Shown here: positions 1-12,020 of the stretch, piece after piece
How positions within the stretch are numbered: the stretch's first letter is position 1
Layout of the letters: each line of letters opens with the position of its first letter
From: Strigamia acuminata
Lineage: Eukaryota; Arthropoda; Chilopoda; Geophilomorpha; Linotaeniidae
Reading direction: 5' to 3'
Assembly: GCA_949358305.1 (NCBI GenBank)
Contig: OX442324.1
Coordinates: forward strand, 5,027,575-5,091,574
Length of the DNA stretch: 64,000 nucleotides
The notes under the pieces: generated by a model
Told to the model about the DNA's origin: nothing
The model's database searches: none
What the model saw: only the letters and a program-made list of their open reading frames with translations
Translations under genes and position numbers: made by a program

Positions 1-1273
1 ATTTGAAAACAAACAAAGAAAAACACAAAAAAAAAAATTAACAAAAAAGATGAAAAAGAAAAAAAAAAAATCCGTGGGCTGAATTTCATCAGCGATCATT
101 TTGTAAATATTTGATTACAAATCATGCCTTTTTGTGAAAGAAAAACGAATGGTGAGAAGTTATTTAATGTGTATGTATTTTCATGCAGGGGTGTCTTGTT
201 TTCTACACTCTTTTTAAAACAAAGAAAAGAAAAACAGCCGCAAACCCAATTATTTATTTAATACACTCGAATACAACTGTACATAATTTGGATTTTTTTT
301 TTTTTTTTTTTAAAAAGAAAAGTGAAATTAACTTTTTTTCCTTAGCATGTAGTTACCCTAGATGTAAAATTTTTGTTGGTAATTTTTTAAATCATTATTA
401 TTTTTTTTATATATATATTTCTTATTGTAAATGTATACAGTATGATTGACTATTAAAGGAATACTGACACCCCTGACATGGATTTTTTCTTCTCTCTCGA
501 TAATGTGACCCAAGAAGAAGAATTTTCTAATCGAAGGATTATTTTCTTGTTGATATATAGGTGAGAATGGACCAAATGGAGTATATAAAAAAAGATTTTT
601 TTAAACAATAACAATTGAATTGAATCAAATGCTGTTTTTTTTTTTGTTATTGCTTTTTAATGATATTTCTCATTTGAATTGCAGAAACATTTAGTTTTTA
701 ATGTGTGTTTGTTGCTGATGAGTAATGGCGGCCACGAGTAGTGGCGTCTACTCTGATCGATGGTCGATTTGATTGCTAATATTAAAGAAGAAAACGAAGC
801 GTGAAAGCTAAAACTTTTTTTTCTCTTTTATTTCTAAAGGTGGTAAATATAAAATCCATTCTGCAGTTTTCCAAGATGACGTGTGATGTGACAAATTACA
901 GTCGAACAGAATTGAGATTGACTTAATGGTACATGAACTATATGACAATTAACAATATCGATAGTTACTTATTCGTCACACAAATATTGTACAGGTGAAT
1001 GTCCGGTGGGGAAAGGTGGTTGGCTTTACAAGAGTGGACGGTACTTCGGTTTGTTTGCAGACAAAATTCGTAAGGATTATCAAGAACGCATAACAAATAA
1101 AATTTCCATTTGTAATTGAACTACAGTACCTTTTTTTTTTGTCTACAAATAAATTAATTTTTTAAAAGGATATAAACTGCTATTAGATGCACTGATTATA
1201 TCATTAAATGAATTACTTAGAATAAGTATATACTAAATTAAATGATAAAGCAAAATTAATATCAATTAACTTT
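1..1273. other. AT-rich stretch, no gene recognised
   Basis: Long A and T homopolymers and low-complexity sequence. Short open frames here are built mainly of Phe, Lys and Ile codons and look like chance. No tRNA, conserved exon or transposon end was recognised. The last part probably carries the 3' untranslated region of the SETD7-like gene, which is transcribed leftwards. Confidence 0.5.
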
Positions 1274-2848
1274 TCAACATTCTGAATTCACAAACAATTC
1301 AAGCTGTCGCCGATACCAATCCGGAACATCCATCTCTTCGCTGTTTATTCGCAAGCCGTAGCCGTAATTGATGGTCAACTCTTCGCCTTTGTTGATCGCC
1401 TGTTTGGTTCGGACGGCAACAGTACGACCAAATCGTGGGTGAGTAAATCTGGAAAAAAATATAATTCTGCTTAATAAACATGAAACTAAAGTTGTTTAAC
1501 ATTTTCCAGTCTCGAATTACAGTTCAGTAACGCAATTTGGCTGGAAACTGTGATTCATTTTGTGGCCTAAAGTCGCGCAGTATCTTCTCGTGTCGACCAA
1601 CTCGGCGGGAACATCTAAAACTTCGTGATCGTTCACTATCATCGTGTAACCGTTTTCATCCCAACTTCTAGCATCGACCTAAAAATAAAAGCAAAAGTAA
1701 ACAACAATAAATCCTTCATTACGTTTCATTTTTTTTTTTTTTTCAAAACGGAACAATTTACTTCGTCATTTCCAAGCCTGACTCCGTTATAAAACGCCAC
1801 AATCGCACCAGGGCCAAAATCAAGTTTTGAAAACAAACCCTCATCAGCACCAGAGATTTTCGATTGTTTCACGTGAACTCTGTGATTTTTTTGTCAGAGC
1901 ATTTTTAACTTTATTCAATTGGTAATTGAATTAAAGTTTACCTCTCCTCTTCGTATGGATCTTGCAGTAGAGGGTCGCTTGAGATACGATCGTGGGTTGA
2001 AATATCGTATTTATATTCAGCACCTAATTTTTAAATTTAAAAAAAAAATTTTTAAAATTTTAAAAATAATAATCGAAATCAGTCAATATTTTCATTCTAT
2101 ATAGACGTACTTGATGGTACAAAATAAAATTCCGGAACATTTCGAGTTGTTTTATTAACTCTGGCCAATTTCGCTTTCATCATTATGCCGTCTTCAAACA
2201 GGCCAACTAATGCGGTCCATCTATCAGGGTAAATGTATGCAATATTTGGCCCGCTTAATTTCCCATCTGCATCCAATTCTCCTACCAAAGCACTTCCATC
2301 CTGAAAAAATAAAAATAAAAATAAAAATAAACTTGATTGTTATAAATAATCCGCCTAACAACCTGAAAATTAAACCACCAAGTGCCAAATCTGCTTCCCT
2401 TTTTGTAGTATCCTGACATAACAATGTTCTTCTCATTGTCAATCTCCTCAACAAGAATACATTCATCATCCTTTGGAAATTCTTTGGTAGGTTTAGGAGT
2501 AACTAGATTATGATTTTGCGTTTCCTCTTGCGTCGCACATGTCAAATTGAATTCTTCCTCTTTTCCTTCATGTTCCTTCGTAAATGCAAAATTGAATTCT
2601 TTCACTTTTCCATCCTTTTCACTTTTGGTAATCAGCTTATCACGGCAGTTGTCTTCTTTCTCTGCAAATGTTAAATGACAATATTCTCTTTCTCTCGTGT
2701 TTTGCGTCTTTTCGTATTTGTACTGATTGGGAACAATGGGTCTCCGATAGATGTACATTCCCCCCACCAACTTCCGACTCATCGGTGTTCGAAAGGTGGG
2801 TATTTTCTTCGGGAACAACATATCCAATACTAAGTTATCAGACTTCAT
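1274..2848 (-). CDS. SETD7: SETD7-like SET-domain lysine methyltransferase
   Basis: Protein lysine N-methyltransferase related to SETD7 (SET7/9), which monomethylates histone H3K4 and many non-histone proteins using S-adenosylmethionine. Six exons join in frame: 2363-2848, 2111-2300, 1942-2023, 1762-1879, 1521-1678 and 1274-1448. The SET domain is complete: GLFS, AFYNGVRLG, YCATLGHKMNHSFQPNC and ELTINYGYG all match the family, including the NHS and the GYxx cofactor/active-site signatures, and the protein ends a few residues past the usual DWYRRQLE. One MORN-like stretch (YYKKGSRFGTWWF, then LVGELDADGKLSG) precedes the SET domain. The first ~150 residues are Lys/Glu-rich and do not resemble the MORN repeats that normally fill this region. 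Start chosen at the first ATG of the long first exon; a further upstream exon cannot be excluded. Divergently arranged with ANAPC10. Confidence 0.88.
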
Positions 2849-3332
2849 CTTAGCATCACCGAATCATCGTGCAAACTGAAAAGTGAATGCAAGGCACTAG
2901 ACCAAGCACAAAGTGTTTCTAAGTGAGTCAAAGGTGCGTATTTTGGACTTGATTTTGGGCTAAATATAAGTGGCCTTTATTTGCTATAAATGAACATAAC
3001 ATTTTGTCACCATCAAAGCAAGCGCTCTAAATGTTTTTTAAACTGCCAGGTGTATTCTTTTATACCTAGATCAAGGTTAGCTATCACAGAGTTTCGTCTA
3101 ACAATAAATACGAACTAGCACAAATCGTGACGCGTCGGTGTTGTAACCAGAATATTTAGACGATCCTTTTGACTGTTGCCGTTGCTCGTCGTTGTAGAGC
3201 TATGGGCACCTGGAAACGAACACACGTTTTTGCTGCGACTATTTTTACGTCTTGAATTTTTTTCCCCTTTCGAAAATACATTATAAATAACATATTGTTT
3301 GAGCCTGCTAATTTTACTTTAGTGTATTCCAC
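2849..3332. promoter_or_regulatory. Divergent intergenic region SETD7-like / ANAPC10
   Basis: 484 bases lie between the two start codons, which point away from each other, so both promoters must lie here. No clear TATA box or paired CCAAT elements were recognised. It is a promoter by position only. Confidence 0.45.
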
Positions 3333-4045
3333 ATGTCTGGAATGAAACCAATTGAAGAAATTGATCCTCATCGAGAAGCAAGGGAAGGGAAAGTTCGTGA
3401 AGTGGGTTCTCAAGCAGTTTGGTCGCTTTCTTCATGCAAACCAGGTCGGGTCAAAAAACTCCGTGAAAATTATTCGCTATGTTTCCAATTAAATGTTATT
3501 ATTGTGTTTTTAATTCCAGGATTTGGTGTTGAGCAACTTCGTGATGACTGCCTCGAAACGTACTGGCAATCCGATGGGCCGCAACCTCATCTCGTGAACA
3601 TCCAATTCCGTAAAAAAACGACAATCCAAAACGTTTGCTTGTACGCAGATTACAAATCGGATGAAAGTTACACGCCGAATCGGTAGATTAAGCCGTTTTA
3701 AACGTGTTGTAGAACATTTGATTATAAAAAAAAATCATAATAAGTGTTTCTTCATCCAGCATTTCAGTCCGGACTGGAAGTCATTTCAATGATCTCCAAG
3801 AAGTAGAAGTTCTCGATTTTAATGAGCCGTCTGGATGGGTCGTAATTCCGCTGAAAGATTCCAACGAAAAACCAATTCGAACTTTTCTCGTTCAAATCGC
3901 GGTGTTGTCTAACCACCAGAACGGCAGAGATACGCACATGCGACAGATTAAGATCCATTCGCCCGTTCAAGATTCAGATTTGGCATGCATCAAGGGACTT
4001 TGTTTTACTAGTCTGGAATGTGCCCGCTATAGATGTATTCGATGA
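3333..4045 (+). CDS. ANAPC10: Anaphase-promoting complex subunit 10 (APC10/DOC1)
   Basis: Substrate co-receptor of the APC/C ubiquitin ligase, which helps bind D-box degrons during mitosis. Three exons: 3333-3444, 3520-3682 and 3760-4045, with introns of 75 and 77 bases. The DOC jelly-roll domain is complete: [47 protein letters not shown], then the strand region around [13 protein letters not shown] and RQIKIHSP. The protein ends in Ile-Arg, the C-terminal tail by which APC10 docks on the TPR subunit APC3/CDC27; its presence argues for a functional product. Length (~186 aa) is normal for the family. Tail to tail with the TTC32-like gene, 185 bases between stop codons. Confidence 0.95.
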
Positions 4046-4230
4046 CAGATTGTTTTATTATTATACACTGTCATCGGTCTTGTCTCTCGTTAGTTGATGC
4101 AACATGTGTCGAAATAAACTCGTATTCATTACACTAAACTTTTTTGTTTTAAAAATTCACGAATTGTTTTATTCCAACCATCTTCTTATAATACAATAAA
4201 AATGAATATTTTTGTGAGCATTATGTAACT

Positions 4231-4765
4231 TTATTTCATCTGCTTTTCAGCGTGCTCTAATCCTATTTTTGCATCAACGAAAGATGGGTCAATATCAAGA
4301 GCCTGTTTAAAGTCCTTCAGTGCTGCATCGAATTCACCTGAAAATAAGAAGAGACGAAAATAGATTGAAAAGGGGCGAAAAAAATTCTCATCTTTAGGGT
4401 AAAAAAAGGATTCAAGTCTAATTATTCTAGGGTAGGTTTACATTTAAAATTGGTGCCAATTTCTCTTTTTTTCTTTTTCCTTGCAGGTTTAATTATATCC
4501 TACCCATTCTATATTTAATAACGCCTCGGTTATAGTGTGCACAGGGTAGTGCATAATATTTAATCGCTAGTGTGTATAGTTTTATTGCTTCTGAAAACTC
4601 GACTTCTTTATATTTAGCAAGTCCCATGTTATTGTGTGCAACAGCTAACTGTTTCTTCCTAGAAATAAAAGAACGGAAATGAAAATTTATTTGAAACCAA
4701 TTTTAATTCCCAATAAAGAAACGAACCAATCACTCATTTTTTGAATGCTTCAATTTGCTCCTCAT
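4231..4765 (-). CDS. TTC32: TTC32-like tetratricopeptide repeat protein
   Basis: Small TPR protein resembling TTC32, a scaffold protein of unknown function. Three exons join in frame: 4734-4765, 4504-4658 and 4231-4337. They encode two and a half TPR units: LAVAHNNMGLAKYKEVEFSE, then ALPCAHYNRGVIKYRMGEFD, then DFKQALDIDPSFVDAK, the last being the usual helix B plus capping segment. The product is only ~100 residues if translation starts at the ATG at 4765, shorter than vertebrate TTC32 because the N-terminal TPR half is missing. An alternative frame upstream (ATG near 4822) runs into a stop after 20 codons, so the true 5' end is uncertain and may include another exon. Head to head with the THEM6-like gene. 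Confidence 0.75.
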
Positions 4766-5039
4766 TTTATCGGAAATTCTTTTCCTAAGTCGTCCACGAA
4801 AAAGTGCTCTAATTTATTTACCATTATAGACCGAGCGTCGTAACGCAAGTTTGATTAATTCATTATTTCGTTACCAGACTGGTCGGCGCTACGGGCTGTC
4901 GACTGCTTTCGTTTCATCATTCCTTGAACAGTCTCTCTTTCCTTTTTATTTATTACCTGTAAAATCCGGCAGTAGTATGCTATCCACGATATTTTGTTTT
5001 TTCTTTTGTTCATTCAAAGGTTTTCTCCTATTTCTATAC

Positions 5040-6139
5040 ATGCTGTTTGAATTTAATTACTTTCTCCGAATTCTTTTCTATGCGGTGTATTTACGCTTCA
5101 TGAGAACCCGGCTTCCCTTCTTCGATACGTTCACGACTTACGGTAATGAATTCACTCTTTTTGTTAGTTATCAACATCACCTTCGAAAATAAACATTTCT
5201 CGTCTAGATATATGTACTACCAATGATCTTGACTTTCTACTGCACATGAACAATAGCCGATATCTCCGCGCTTTGGATTTTAACCGCATTTGGTTTTGGG
5301 TGACATCAGGTAAATTATGTAACACAATAAATTAAGAAAAGGTTCTTACCAACATCAATTAATCTAGGATTATACAAAGAAGCCAGGCAATTTAAAGGTA
5401 GTATTGTGTTGAGCGCATCGACTATTCGTTACCGGAAACCCATTACATTTTTACAGCCATATAAAATCGATTTAAAAGTAAGATACACTTCATATTCATT
5501 TCGTAATTTATTTTATTCTTTTTACGAAATGCATGCTCGCAATCGTAACAGGTTTTTTTGTTGTTGATAAAAGTCGTGTTTAATGCAGGCTTCACTGCAG
5601 TTCCAGTGAGTGAGCAGGTGGTATTCATGTCAAAATGGACTTTAGTTTGGGGACGATTCTTAATTTTTTTAAAATAATTTTCGAAAAGTTTTTTATCATT
5701 ATTTTTTTTTTATTATAACAAATATAAATATTCTTTACTTTTTATTTTATTCTTTTTTTTTGTTTCGAAATAGATACTTTACTGGGACGATCGATCAATG
5801 TATGCAGAACAAAGTTTCACAACTTTACATGATGGATTCGTTCGAGCAATTGCTTTGACAAAACAAACGAGTGTGGGACCATCAATGTCTGAACTAATTG
5901 AGCGAGTACTGGGCGAAGCAGTATCAAGCCCTTTACCTACAGCTGAATTAGTTAAATGGATGGAAACGAACGAATTGTCCAGTAAAAAACTTCGGGCTTT
6001 GGACAAAGATCAATACGCTTTGCAACCGTTCAAAGCAGCTGATCGTATCTTTGGCAAAATTAATACAAGTCCTTGCGCCTGCTTAAATGATTCGACCTGT
6101 TCTTGTCCTGGTCGAGAAAAATGTGATAAGGCTGAATGA
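5040..6139 (+). CDS. THEM6: THEM6-like thioesterase-superfamily protein
   Basis: Member of the THEM6 family (hotdog-fold, thioesterase-like; the mammalian protein is an ER membrane protein with no firmly established substrate). Four exons: 5040-5142, 5208-5309, 5368-5477 and 5774-6139. Recognition comes from DLDFLLHMNNSRYLRALDF, where the LHMNN hotdog motif is conserved, then RYRKPITFLQPYKI and YWDDRSMYAEQSF, where the family has GWDDR. The first exon encodes a hydrophobic N-terminal segment that would act as a membrane anchor. In-frame upstream ATGs at 4978 and 4851 exist; 5040 is the most conservative choice. The C-terminus carries an extra Cys-rich tail (CACLNDSTCSC), which I do not recall in vertebrate THEM6. 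Confidence 0.85.
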
Positions 6140-7155
6140 GGATTGTAGTGGTTTAATGTGTCACAAAATTTCGCTTATGCTTAATAGGTAATCGCAGAAA
6201 TTAGACCCAATTAATTTATTATTCTATTCCACTTTTAGGTAGTCAATGTGTTTTCGTTCTATAAATGTATGTACTTGTTTGATTTATATTTAAAACCTTA
6301 ACAGTATTCGCAGGTCTATCTGATCAGCGGACAATGATAAGCGACTAGTCAGTGTAGAAAGTGATTCGTTTTCAATTGATTGACAATTGATTCTATTTTT
6401 TATTTTGAATTTTTACTGCAGTCTCGTCTCTTGTGAATATTTTTGACTCGAATTTTTTTATTTTTTTTATTTTTAATTTTTTTTTTTTAGAAAAATTGAA
6501 TTTTTATTTTTTATTTCAGTGCAATTGTTTTGTTGACAAAATTTTTGGCACTTCCGTATTTAAGATGTGCCTTTTTGAATCTCATTCCAATATTATTATT
6601 GTTAGTAGTAGTAAGTGGTAGTACGTATGATACGTTTTGCCAAAACAAAGAAGTATACGCAGAATTTAAAATTGTTGTAATTTATCAAAAAAAAAGATCT
6701 GTTCTGAATTTAAATACTACTTCCTTCACGTGATAGCAATCAATTTTGATCATCTGTGGACAACAAAATGCTTTATTTTATTTGATTAATTTATTAATAT
6801 ATTTATTTCAAGTTGAATGTTATTACATGAAGGTTTTATTAATTGAAATTGCAATGTTAGGTTTGGGAATCTTTAATAAATCCTGTTGATTTCTTACAAT
6901 TTTATTATATTTTCTCATAATATTAGATCGGGATTGAAATTAGTGATGTAATAACACAGAAAACAATATTTATAATGTGTAAACATCCTAGCACATGTAA
7001 AGAAAATAATTCTAAATTATTTTTAAAGCTTATAACAATGCTGCAACTTAGTAAATGCAATTAAAGAAAGCCTTTGTTTCATGTAATGGACTTTATTTAG
7101 TAAGGGTGGTTTTTAATACACAATGCATTCAGCTTTAAGTTTGAAGAGTGCAAAT
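6140..7155. other. Convergent intergenic region, no gene seen
   Basis: Lies between the stop codons of the THEM6-like gene (+) and ALKBH8 (-). Very AT-rich with T and A runs. It presumably holds both 3' untranslated regions. The two small frames at 6433-6733 are low-complexity and overlap each other in different frames, so I do not call them. Confidence 0.5.
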
Positions 7156-9404
7156 TTACTCCTGTTTCTCCAAAATTACACACCAATTTCCGTTATCGTA
7201 ATAACTCTTGACAATTTGCACTGATGGAATCTGCAAACACAAGTTCTCTAGCTCCTGCTCTTGAAAGAGATGATAGTAACGATGAACTACATTACTATTA
7301 CTACCCTGCGAGTTATTGTCTCTATTTTTTAAGGTCCAAGGCACTAAAATATCGGCGTCATTGAAATGGGTGCGGTTTACGTGAACCGGTAAAGGTAAGT
7401 CGGGTCTTTGTACGTCGCTAGTGTTTTGTTTTTGAATATTTTTATCCCTTTGCTGCTTGACGTACGAAGACTTTTTTGCGGCTAAATCTTGTTCCATGGC
7501 CCAAACGTAAATGAGAATCTTCCCACCAGGCCGAATGGAATCAATTAAGTTGCTAATCGCTGAAAGCCGCCTTTCCTGAAATCAGTAATCTTCTTAGTTT
7601 GAATTCATCAACTACTGTGTATGCAGTACTAACTTTTTTGGACAAATGATGAATAACAGCTATGCAAATGCAGGCATCAGCGCTGTTTTGTCGTACGGAT
7701 AAATTCACTATGTCTGATGCAAATACTTGGTTTCCCTTTCTCTGACAAATTTCTAATAATTTTCCACTCTGATCGCAACCAATCTGTAAAATAAGACAAT
7801 GTTTCATACACAAGTTTGGAAATAATTTTTCTCCATTATAATTACGTGAAGTAGATCGGGATTTGTATTGAAGTATTTTCCATTTCCACACCCAACATCC
7901 AAAACGATGGAATAACTTGGCAGAGATTGTAGAAATTCAACAACACGAGGCCATGGTTTGTGACGAGTTTCGTTAAAATGATCCGCAATTGCATCGTAAG
8001 TCTAAAGCAAACAAAATCAAATATCATAGTAAAACATTTAAAATACAAAATGTATAGTTACCTCTTGAACATAACGGCGCTCAATTTCATTTGAGCTTGT
8101 ACTTGATTCCTTATTCCTTTGTTGACTGTCACAAAATGCAGAATATTTACAATTGCAGTTTAATTCTTTCCTAACGGACCGAAATGTAAAAGACGTTCTT
8201 GTTTGACGATAATGAAGCGTCAATCCTCCATTGTCCAACGTAACAACATCTGTTTTTCTCGGCACAATGCTAAAAAAAATTAATAAAGCAACTTTTAAAA
8301 ATTTCTAATTGCATTTTACTTTTTTTTGTTTTTTTTTTAGTAGTACCCGTGTGTCCAACTGTATCGACTTGGGCCTTTCATAATTAATACACTCCGTCGT
8401 GGCAAATATACAGGAATTTTATAACCGTTAGAATCAGTAAAATTCATGACAACAGAAGAACCCAAACTGAATGAAACAATTTCATCATTAAACGATGAAT
8501 GAGTATCGATGTGTGGAGGAATTCCTATTTAAACAAAAGTAAGTTATGTTTGAAAAGTAAAATATACGATAACGGCACTCTTACCTTGCCCGGGTTCGTA
8601 TCTATTAACTGTTAATTGATCTGGTTTTAATAGAATCAAATTTCGTTGCAGTAATTTATGCAAGAAAGGTTGACAAACAAGAGGAATTTGTTCTTCCAGT
8701 GGATTTTCCTTGTCAACCGTGCTCGAGTCGTAACGAAATTCGTAACCAAAATGCTTCACTCTTCTGTGTTTTAAAACAGCACTGTTCGTGCTCGAATCTT
8801 CGCGATCATCTTTCAAACAATCTAAAAACTTTTTCTCCTCTTCTTCAGTGATGAAATCTGAATAAACCGCAAGACCAGGTGGTAATTCTTTGGAAACGTT
8901 TTCACAGTTGTCTGTTTTTGGGACTGAAAAAGATAAAAGTTTTCGAAAATCAGGTCGTAAATACGGTACAACAAAAAATCCCATACCTTCATTAACAAAT
9001 GATAACAACAAAGACATTTTTGTTCCATTTTCTGTATACAGATCTAAGCCCTGAATCTTATCATGAGCGTTTTTAGCTTCATCCACGCTATTAAACTCCA
9101 AAAACGAAAATTGTTTTCCATTAACCATTACGACATTTTTTAACTTTCCGAATTTTGAAAAAATTGAATACACTTCTTCTCGGGTGGCTCCTGTGGTTAA
9201 TCCATAATTTGCGATCACGATAAACTATAAAATAAAAAAATTGAATGTTTAATGTTTAATGTTTTTTTACAATACCCCAGATGAATGTAAACAAAACTTT
9301 ACCCGTGTGGGATTTAGCGTGGTGGAAATTCCTTCACGTTTGGAAAGCGATATTTTAATTCTCTCTATCTTCCGCTGTAATTTCTTTTCTCCATTTACTG
9401 ACAT
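7156..9404 (-). CDS. ALKBH8: Alkylated DNA repair protein AlkB homologue 8 (tRNA wobble-uridine modifier)
   Basis: Bifunctional tRNA enzyme. The C-terminal methyltransferase makes mcm5U at wobble U34 with TRMT112, and the Fe(II)/2-oxoglutarate AlkB domain hydroxylates mcm5U. Exon 1 (9303-9404) encodes [13 protein letters not shown]. The RRM follows ([23 protein letters not shown]). AlkB domain: [31 protein letters not shown], then the iron ligands HID and the His of WTHG, and RTSFTFR. Next come the zinc-binding cysteines CNCKYSAFC, then the methyltransferase with SAM motif [33 protein letters not shown] and the C-terminal block [12 protein letters not shown]...[11 protein letters not shown]. 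All catalytic residues I know are present, so it should be active. A possible 57-base in-frame intron near 8935-8995 may or may not be spliced. Confidence 0.94.
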
Positions 9405-11459
9405 GACAAAATGATTTGATTGAGGTGGGATTTAAACGATTTCTTTTATGGTGTCTGCAAAACTACCGCATGACTCCACGCTAACGGTATTGCGCATTTG
9501 CTTGTACGCTTTCCATACCATTTAGGAAGGACACTTATTCTTTTACGATTTTATTATAATTCAAACAAAGGGCAGGAATCGAATTTTGAATCTTCGCCAG
9601 AAATCAAAACCCTGATAATTGTTCGTATTTATTACGTATTTATATCGTATTTATTTCGTAAATGTAGTTCTAAGATACAGATATAGCCCCATAGTCGAAA
9701 GTAGGTAGCGCCATTGGGTGACGATTATCACATCTGTAGTTACAATGACTATAACGCTCTTGCTTGGGTCTCGTCTTGAACCACGTGTAAACAAATATTT
9801 TCAGCATTTTAGATCGTGCTGTTTTTTTTTATTAAAAATTAATATGTTGATGACAAGGGAGTGGATGAATTTTCCACATTTATTTCGCAAAGAAGAGATT
9901 CTCTGGAGGGTCGAAAGATTCAGAATCTCGTGCTAGCGTTGCCAGCGGCTGCGCGTTTTAAAATGCGGCAAATTTGAGGACTACTTCGGAGCAACAACTT
10001 TGTCACGTATCCAGCGTATCCTGTCGGTCAAATGTAGGTATATGATGGTCAGGAGTTTGTACGTATTGTATAACTAAGCTTTTTTGAAATTTTGTAGATG
10101 TCGAGAGGTTCAAACTGTTTTTTATCATGGTCCCCCACTGACCGCACTGACGCTCTTCATGCCGTACTTGCTAATTTGTGCAACTTCGATCGCTGCAACA
10201 AACACCGATAACATAATATCATAAATTTATCGTACGTTTTCGTTTTCTTTTTATTTGTTGAAAAATCAGGTTTGACTTACATTTTTGTTCAATTTGCAGG
10301 ACCACAAAGTTGCGTGTGCAGCAATTGCTCCCATCAAATTCGTCGACAACGTTTCGTGAGCAGTTTTCTTAAAAAAACACTCAAGTTTTCACACGAACGA
10401 GATGCAGAGAAACATTTGTTTAAGATTGAGTGCCAGCAATTGAATGGATAAAACGCTAACACAGTGAGTATGGTGTTTACCCGGCTTCCAACAGTAAAAC
10501 TTGATTGACTTATTAATCGAATCAAATGAACATCTTCGAACTTTTATCTGATCAGAAGCTCGTGGAATTTATTTTTGTAAATTTGTCGTGAAAAAAATCC
10601 GAAAAATTTACCACCATTTTCTATGCGATTGCCAACAGGTCTCAACAACTGACGTAAAGTCGCGAAATAAACACATCAACTTCATTTAGAGTTAAGCAAA
10701 AATAGAATCTTTATTCTAAGAAATTACAACTGAACTGGGTAATTGAGAGTCACCCTCCTTAGCCAAATGATCTGGGACGAAAAGTAATGGCTACAACTGG
10801 ATTTAAAACCCACTGAAATACACCAGAGCTCTCTCTTAGCTAAACTGACAGAATTAACTGCCAGTTTACCCAGGGGTGACCACAAGGAGGTAGAGAGATG
10901 GATTTTACACCCCCACTTTCAATAGTAATTTTACAGTCTTTAAAACATGTAAACAATACATACACATCTACTGCCAATAACATTGTTTCCATCTAAAGCT
11001 GCTGTGTATCTGTATAGCTGTCAAATTCAATCACTAAAATGTGTGTTTAATAATTAAAAACAACTTTGGAATTTGCAATAGTGAAGAATTCGTAAATTGT
11101 TTTTAATTTCTACGCTGCAGTGTTGCTTGTCAACGAATAATACTTTTTTTCCCTTTTCAGAAGTGCACCTCTACTGGTGTAAAGGCTCAAACCCGATATA
11201 AAGAACCATCAAATTGTTTGCGACGCAAAAAGGAATCTGAGGATCCATTGAACCAACACCACATTCCAGTTATTTAAAACTGTCTGCATGTCAATCTACA
11301 AATTCCTGGATTGGGATGATGATACTTGAACAAATATTACCGTGAGTGAGTTAATTTTTATCTCGATTTTAAAACTCAAGCTTAGAAAAATGCTCTTGCT
11401 TTTACACTGGCACCCTCCTTTCATTATAAAAGAAAAGTGCCTTTATTGTAAACTTATTT
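9405..11459. other. Gene-poor region with possible non-coding or fragmentary exons
   Basis: No conserved protein recognised. The start is the upstream region of ALKBH8. Around 10295-10350 and 11161-11277 there are segments preceded by pyrimidine-AG acceptors; the second has a 37-codon open frame beginning KCTSTGVKAQTRYKE. These could be exons of an unrecognised transcript on the + strand, but no donor/acceptor chain can be closed with confidence. Confidence 0.3.
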
Positions 11460-11554
11460 ACAGTAGAGCATCGATTATCCGATCAGTTACGAGAACGACT
11501 GGTTATCCGAACTGCGGTCATCGATTTTTATTAGTTCGGATAATGCTCCTACGC
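11460..11554. mobile_element. pogo/Tigger-type terminal repeat or short MITE
   Basis: Begins TACAGTAGAGCATCGATTAT and contains several inverted TTATCCGA / TCGGATAA motifs, ending in TTCGGATAATGCTCC. The TA followed by CAGT..., with TTATCCG repeats, is typical of Tc1/mariner-superfamily pogo/Tigger ends. The whole segment can fold into an imperfect hairpin. It carries no transposase, so it is a miniature or solo end. Confidence 0.45.
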
Positions 11555-11639
11555 TATTTATTTATTTATTTATTAACATGCCAGATGAGTGTAGTGCAGC
11601 ACAAAACAGTAGTGATGGTTAATTACGTCACACATGACG

Positions 11640-12020
11640 AACCCCTTACAGTGTAGTGGTTATGTCCAGCCATGATGCGTACTGTTTATATACGAAAAAA
11701 AGAAATTACTTTTAAAAGCGTCGCAAGAGTGCGCTTGCATCTGGATTCCAGCACACTCTCGTGGCGATTTTGTAAGTAGCTTCATAAACCCTGGTCTAGT
11801 GGACAGCTCCAGAGTATTCCACTCGTGGTAGGGTAGCACTGTACACACCAGCTCACCCTGGTAAAATAGACTGTCCTGAAAACAGCGCCCTGACGAGGCA
11901 CTTTTTTGAACTAACTTCAGTGCCCTGGCGAGCGCTTGGCGCACTATGAGGCAACTGCCAAGTCTCAACCTCGCTCTCAACGGTGTCAACAACCCAATAA
12001 ATGAACAGATTGTTGTGAAT
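11640..12020. other. GC-richer unclassified island in AT-rich DNA
   Basis: Composition is visibly less AT-rich than the flanks, with many CTGG and GCGC words, and a minus-strand open frame of 110 codons that matches no family I know (starts MLTPLRARLRLG). It may be a degraded transposon or SINE-like insertion. I see no clear terminal repeats or Pol III boxes. Confidence 0.25.

Noticed and set aside
4851-5039. N-terminal extension of the THEM6-like protein to an ATG at 4851
   Set aside because: The added residues match no family member and would put a polar stretch before the membrane anchor; the later ATG gives the expected layout.
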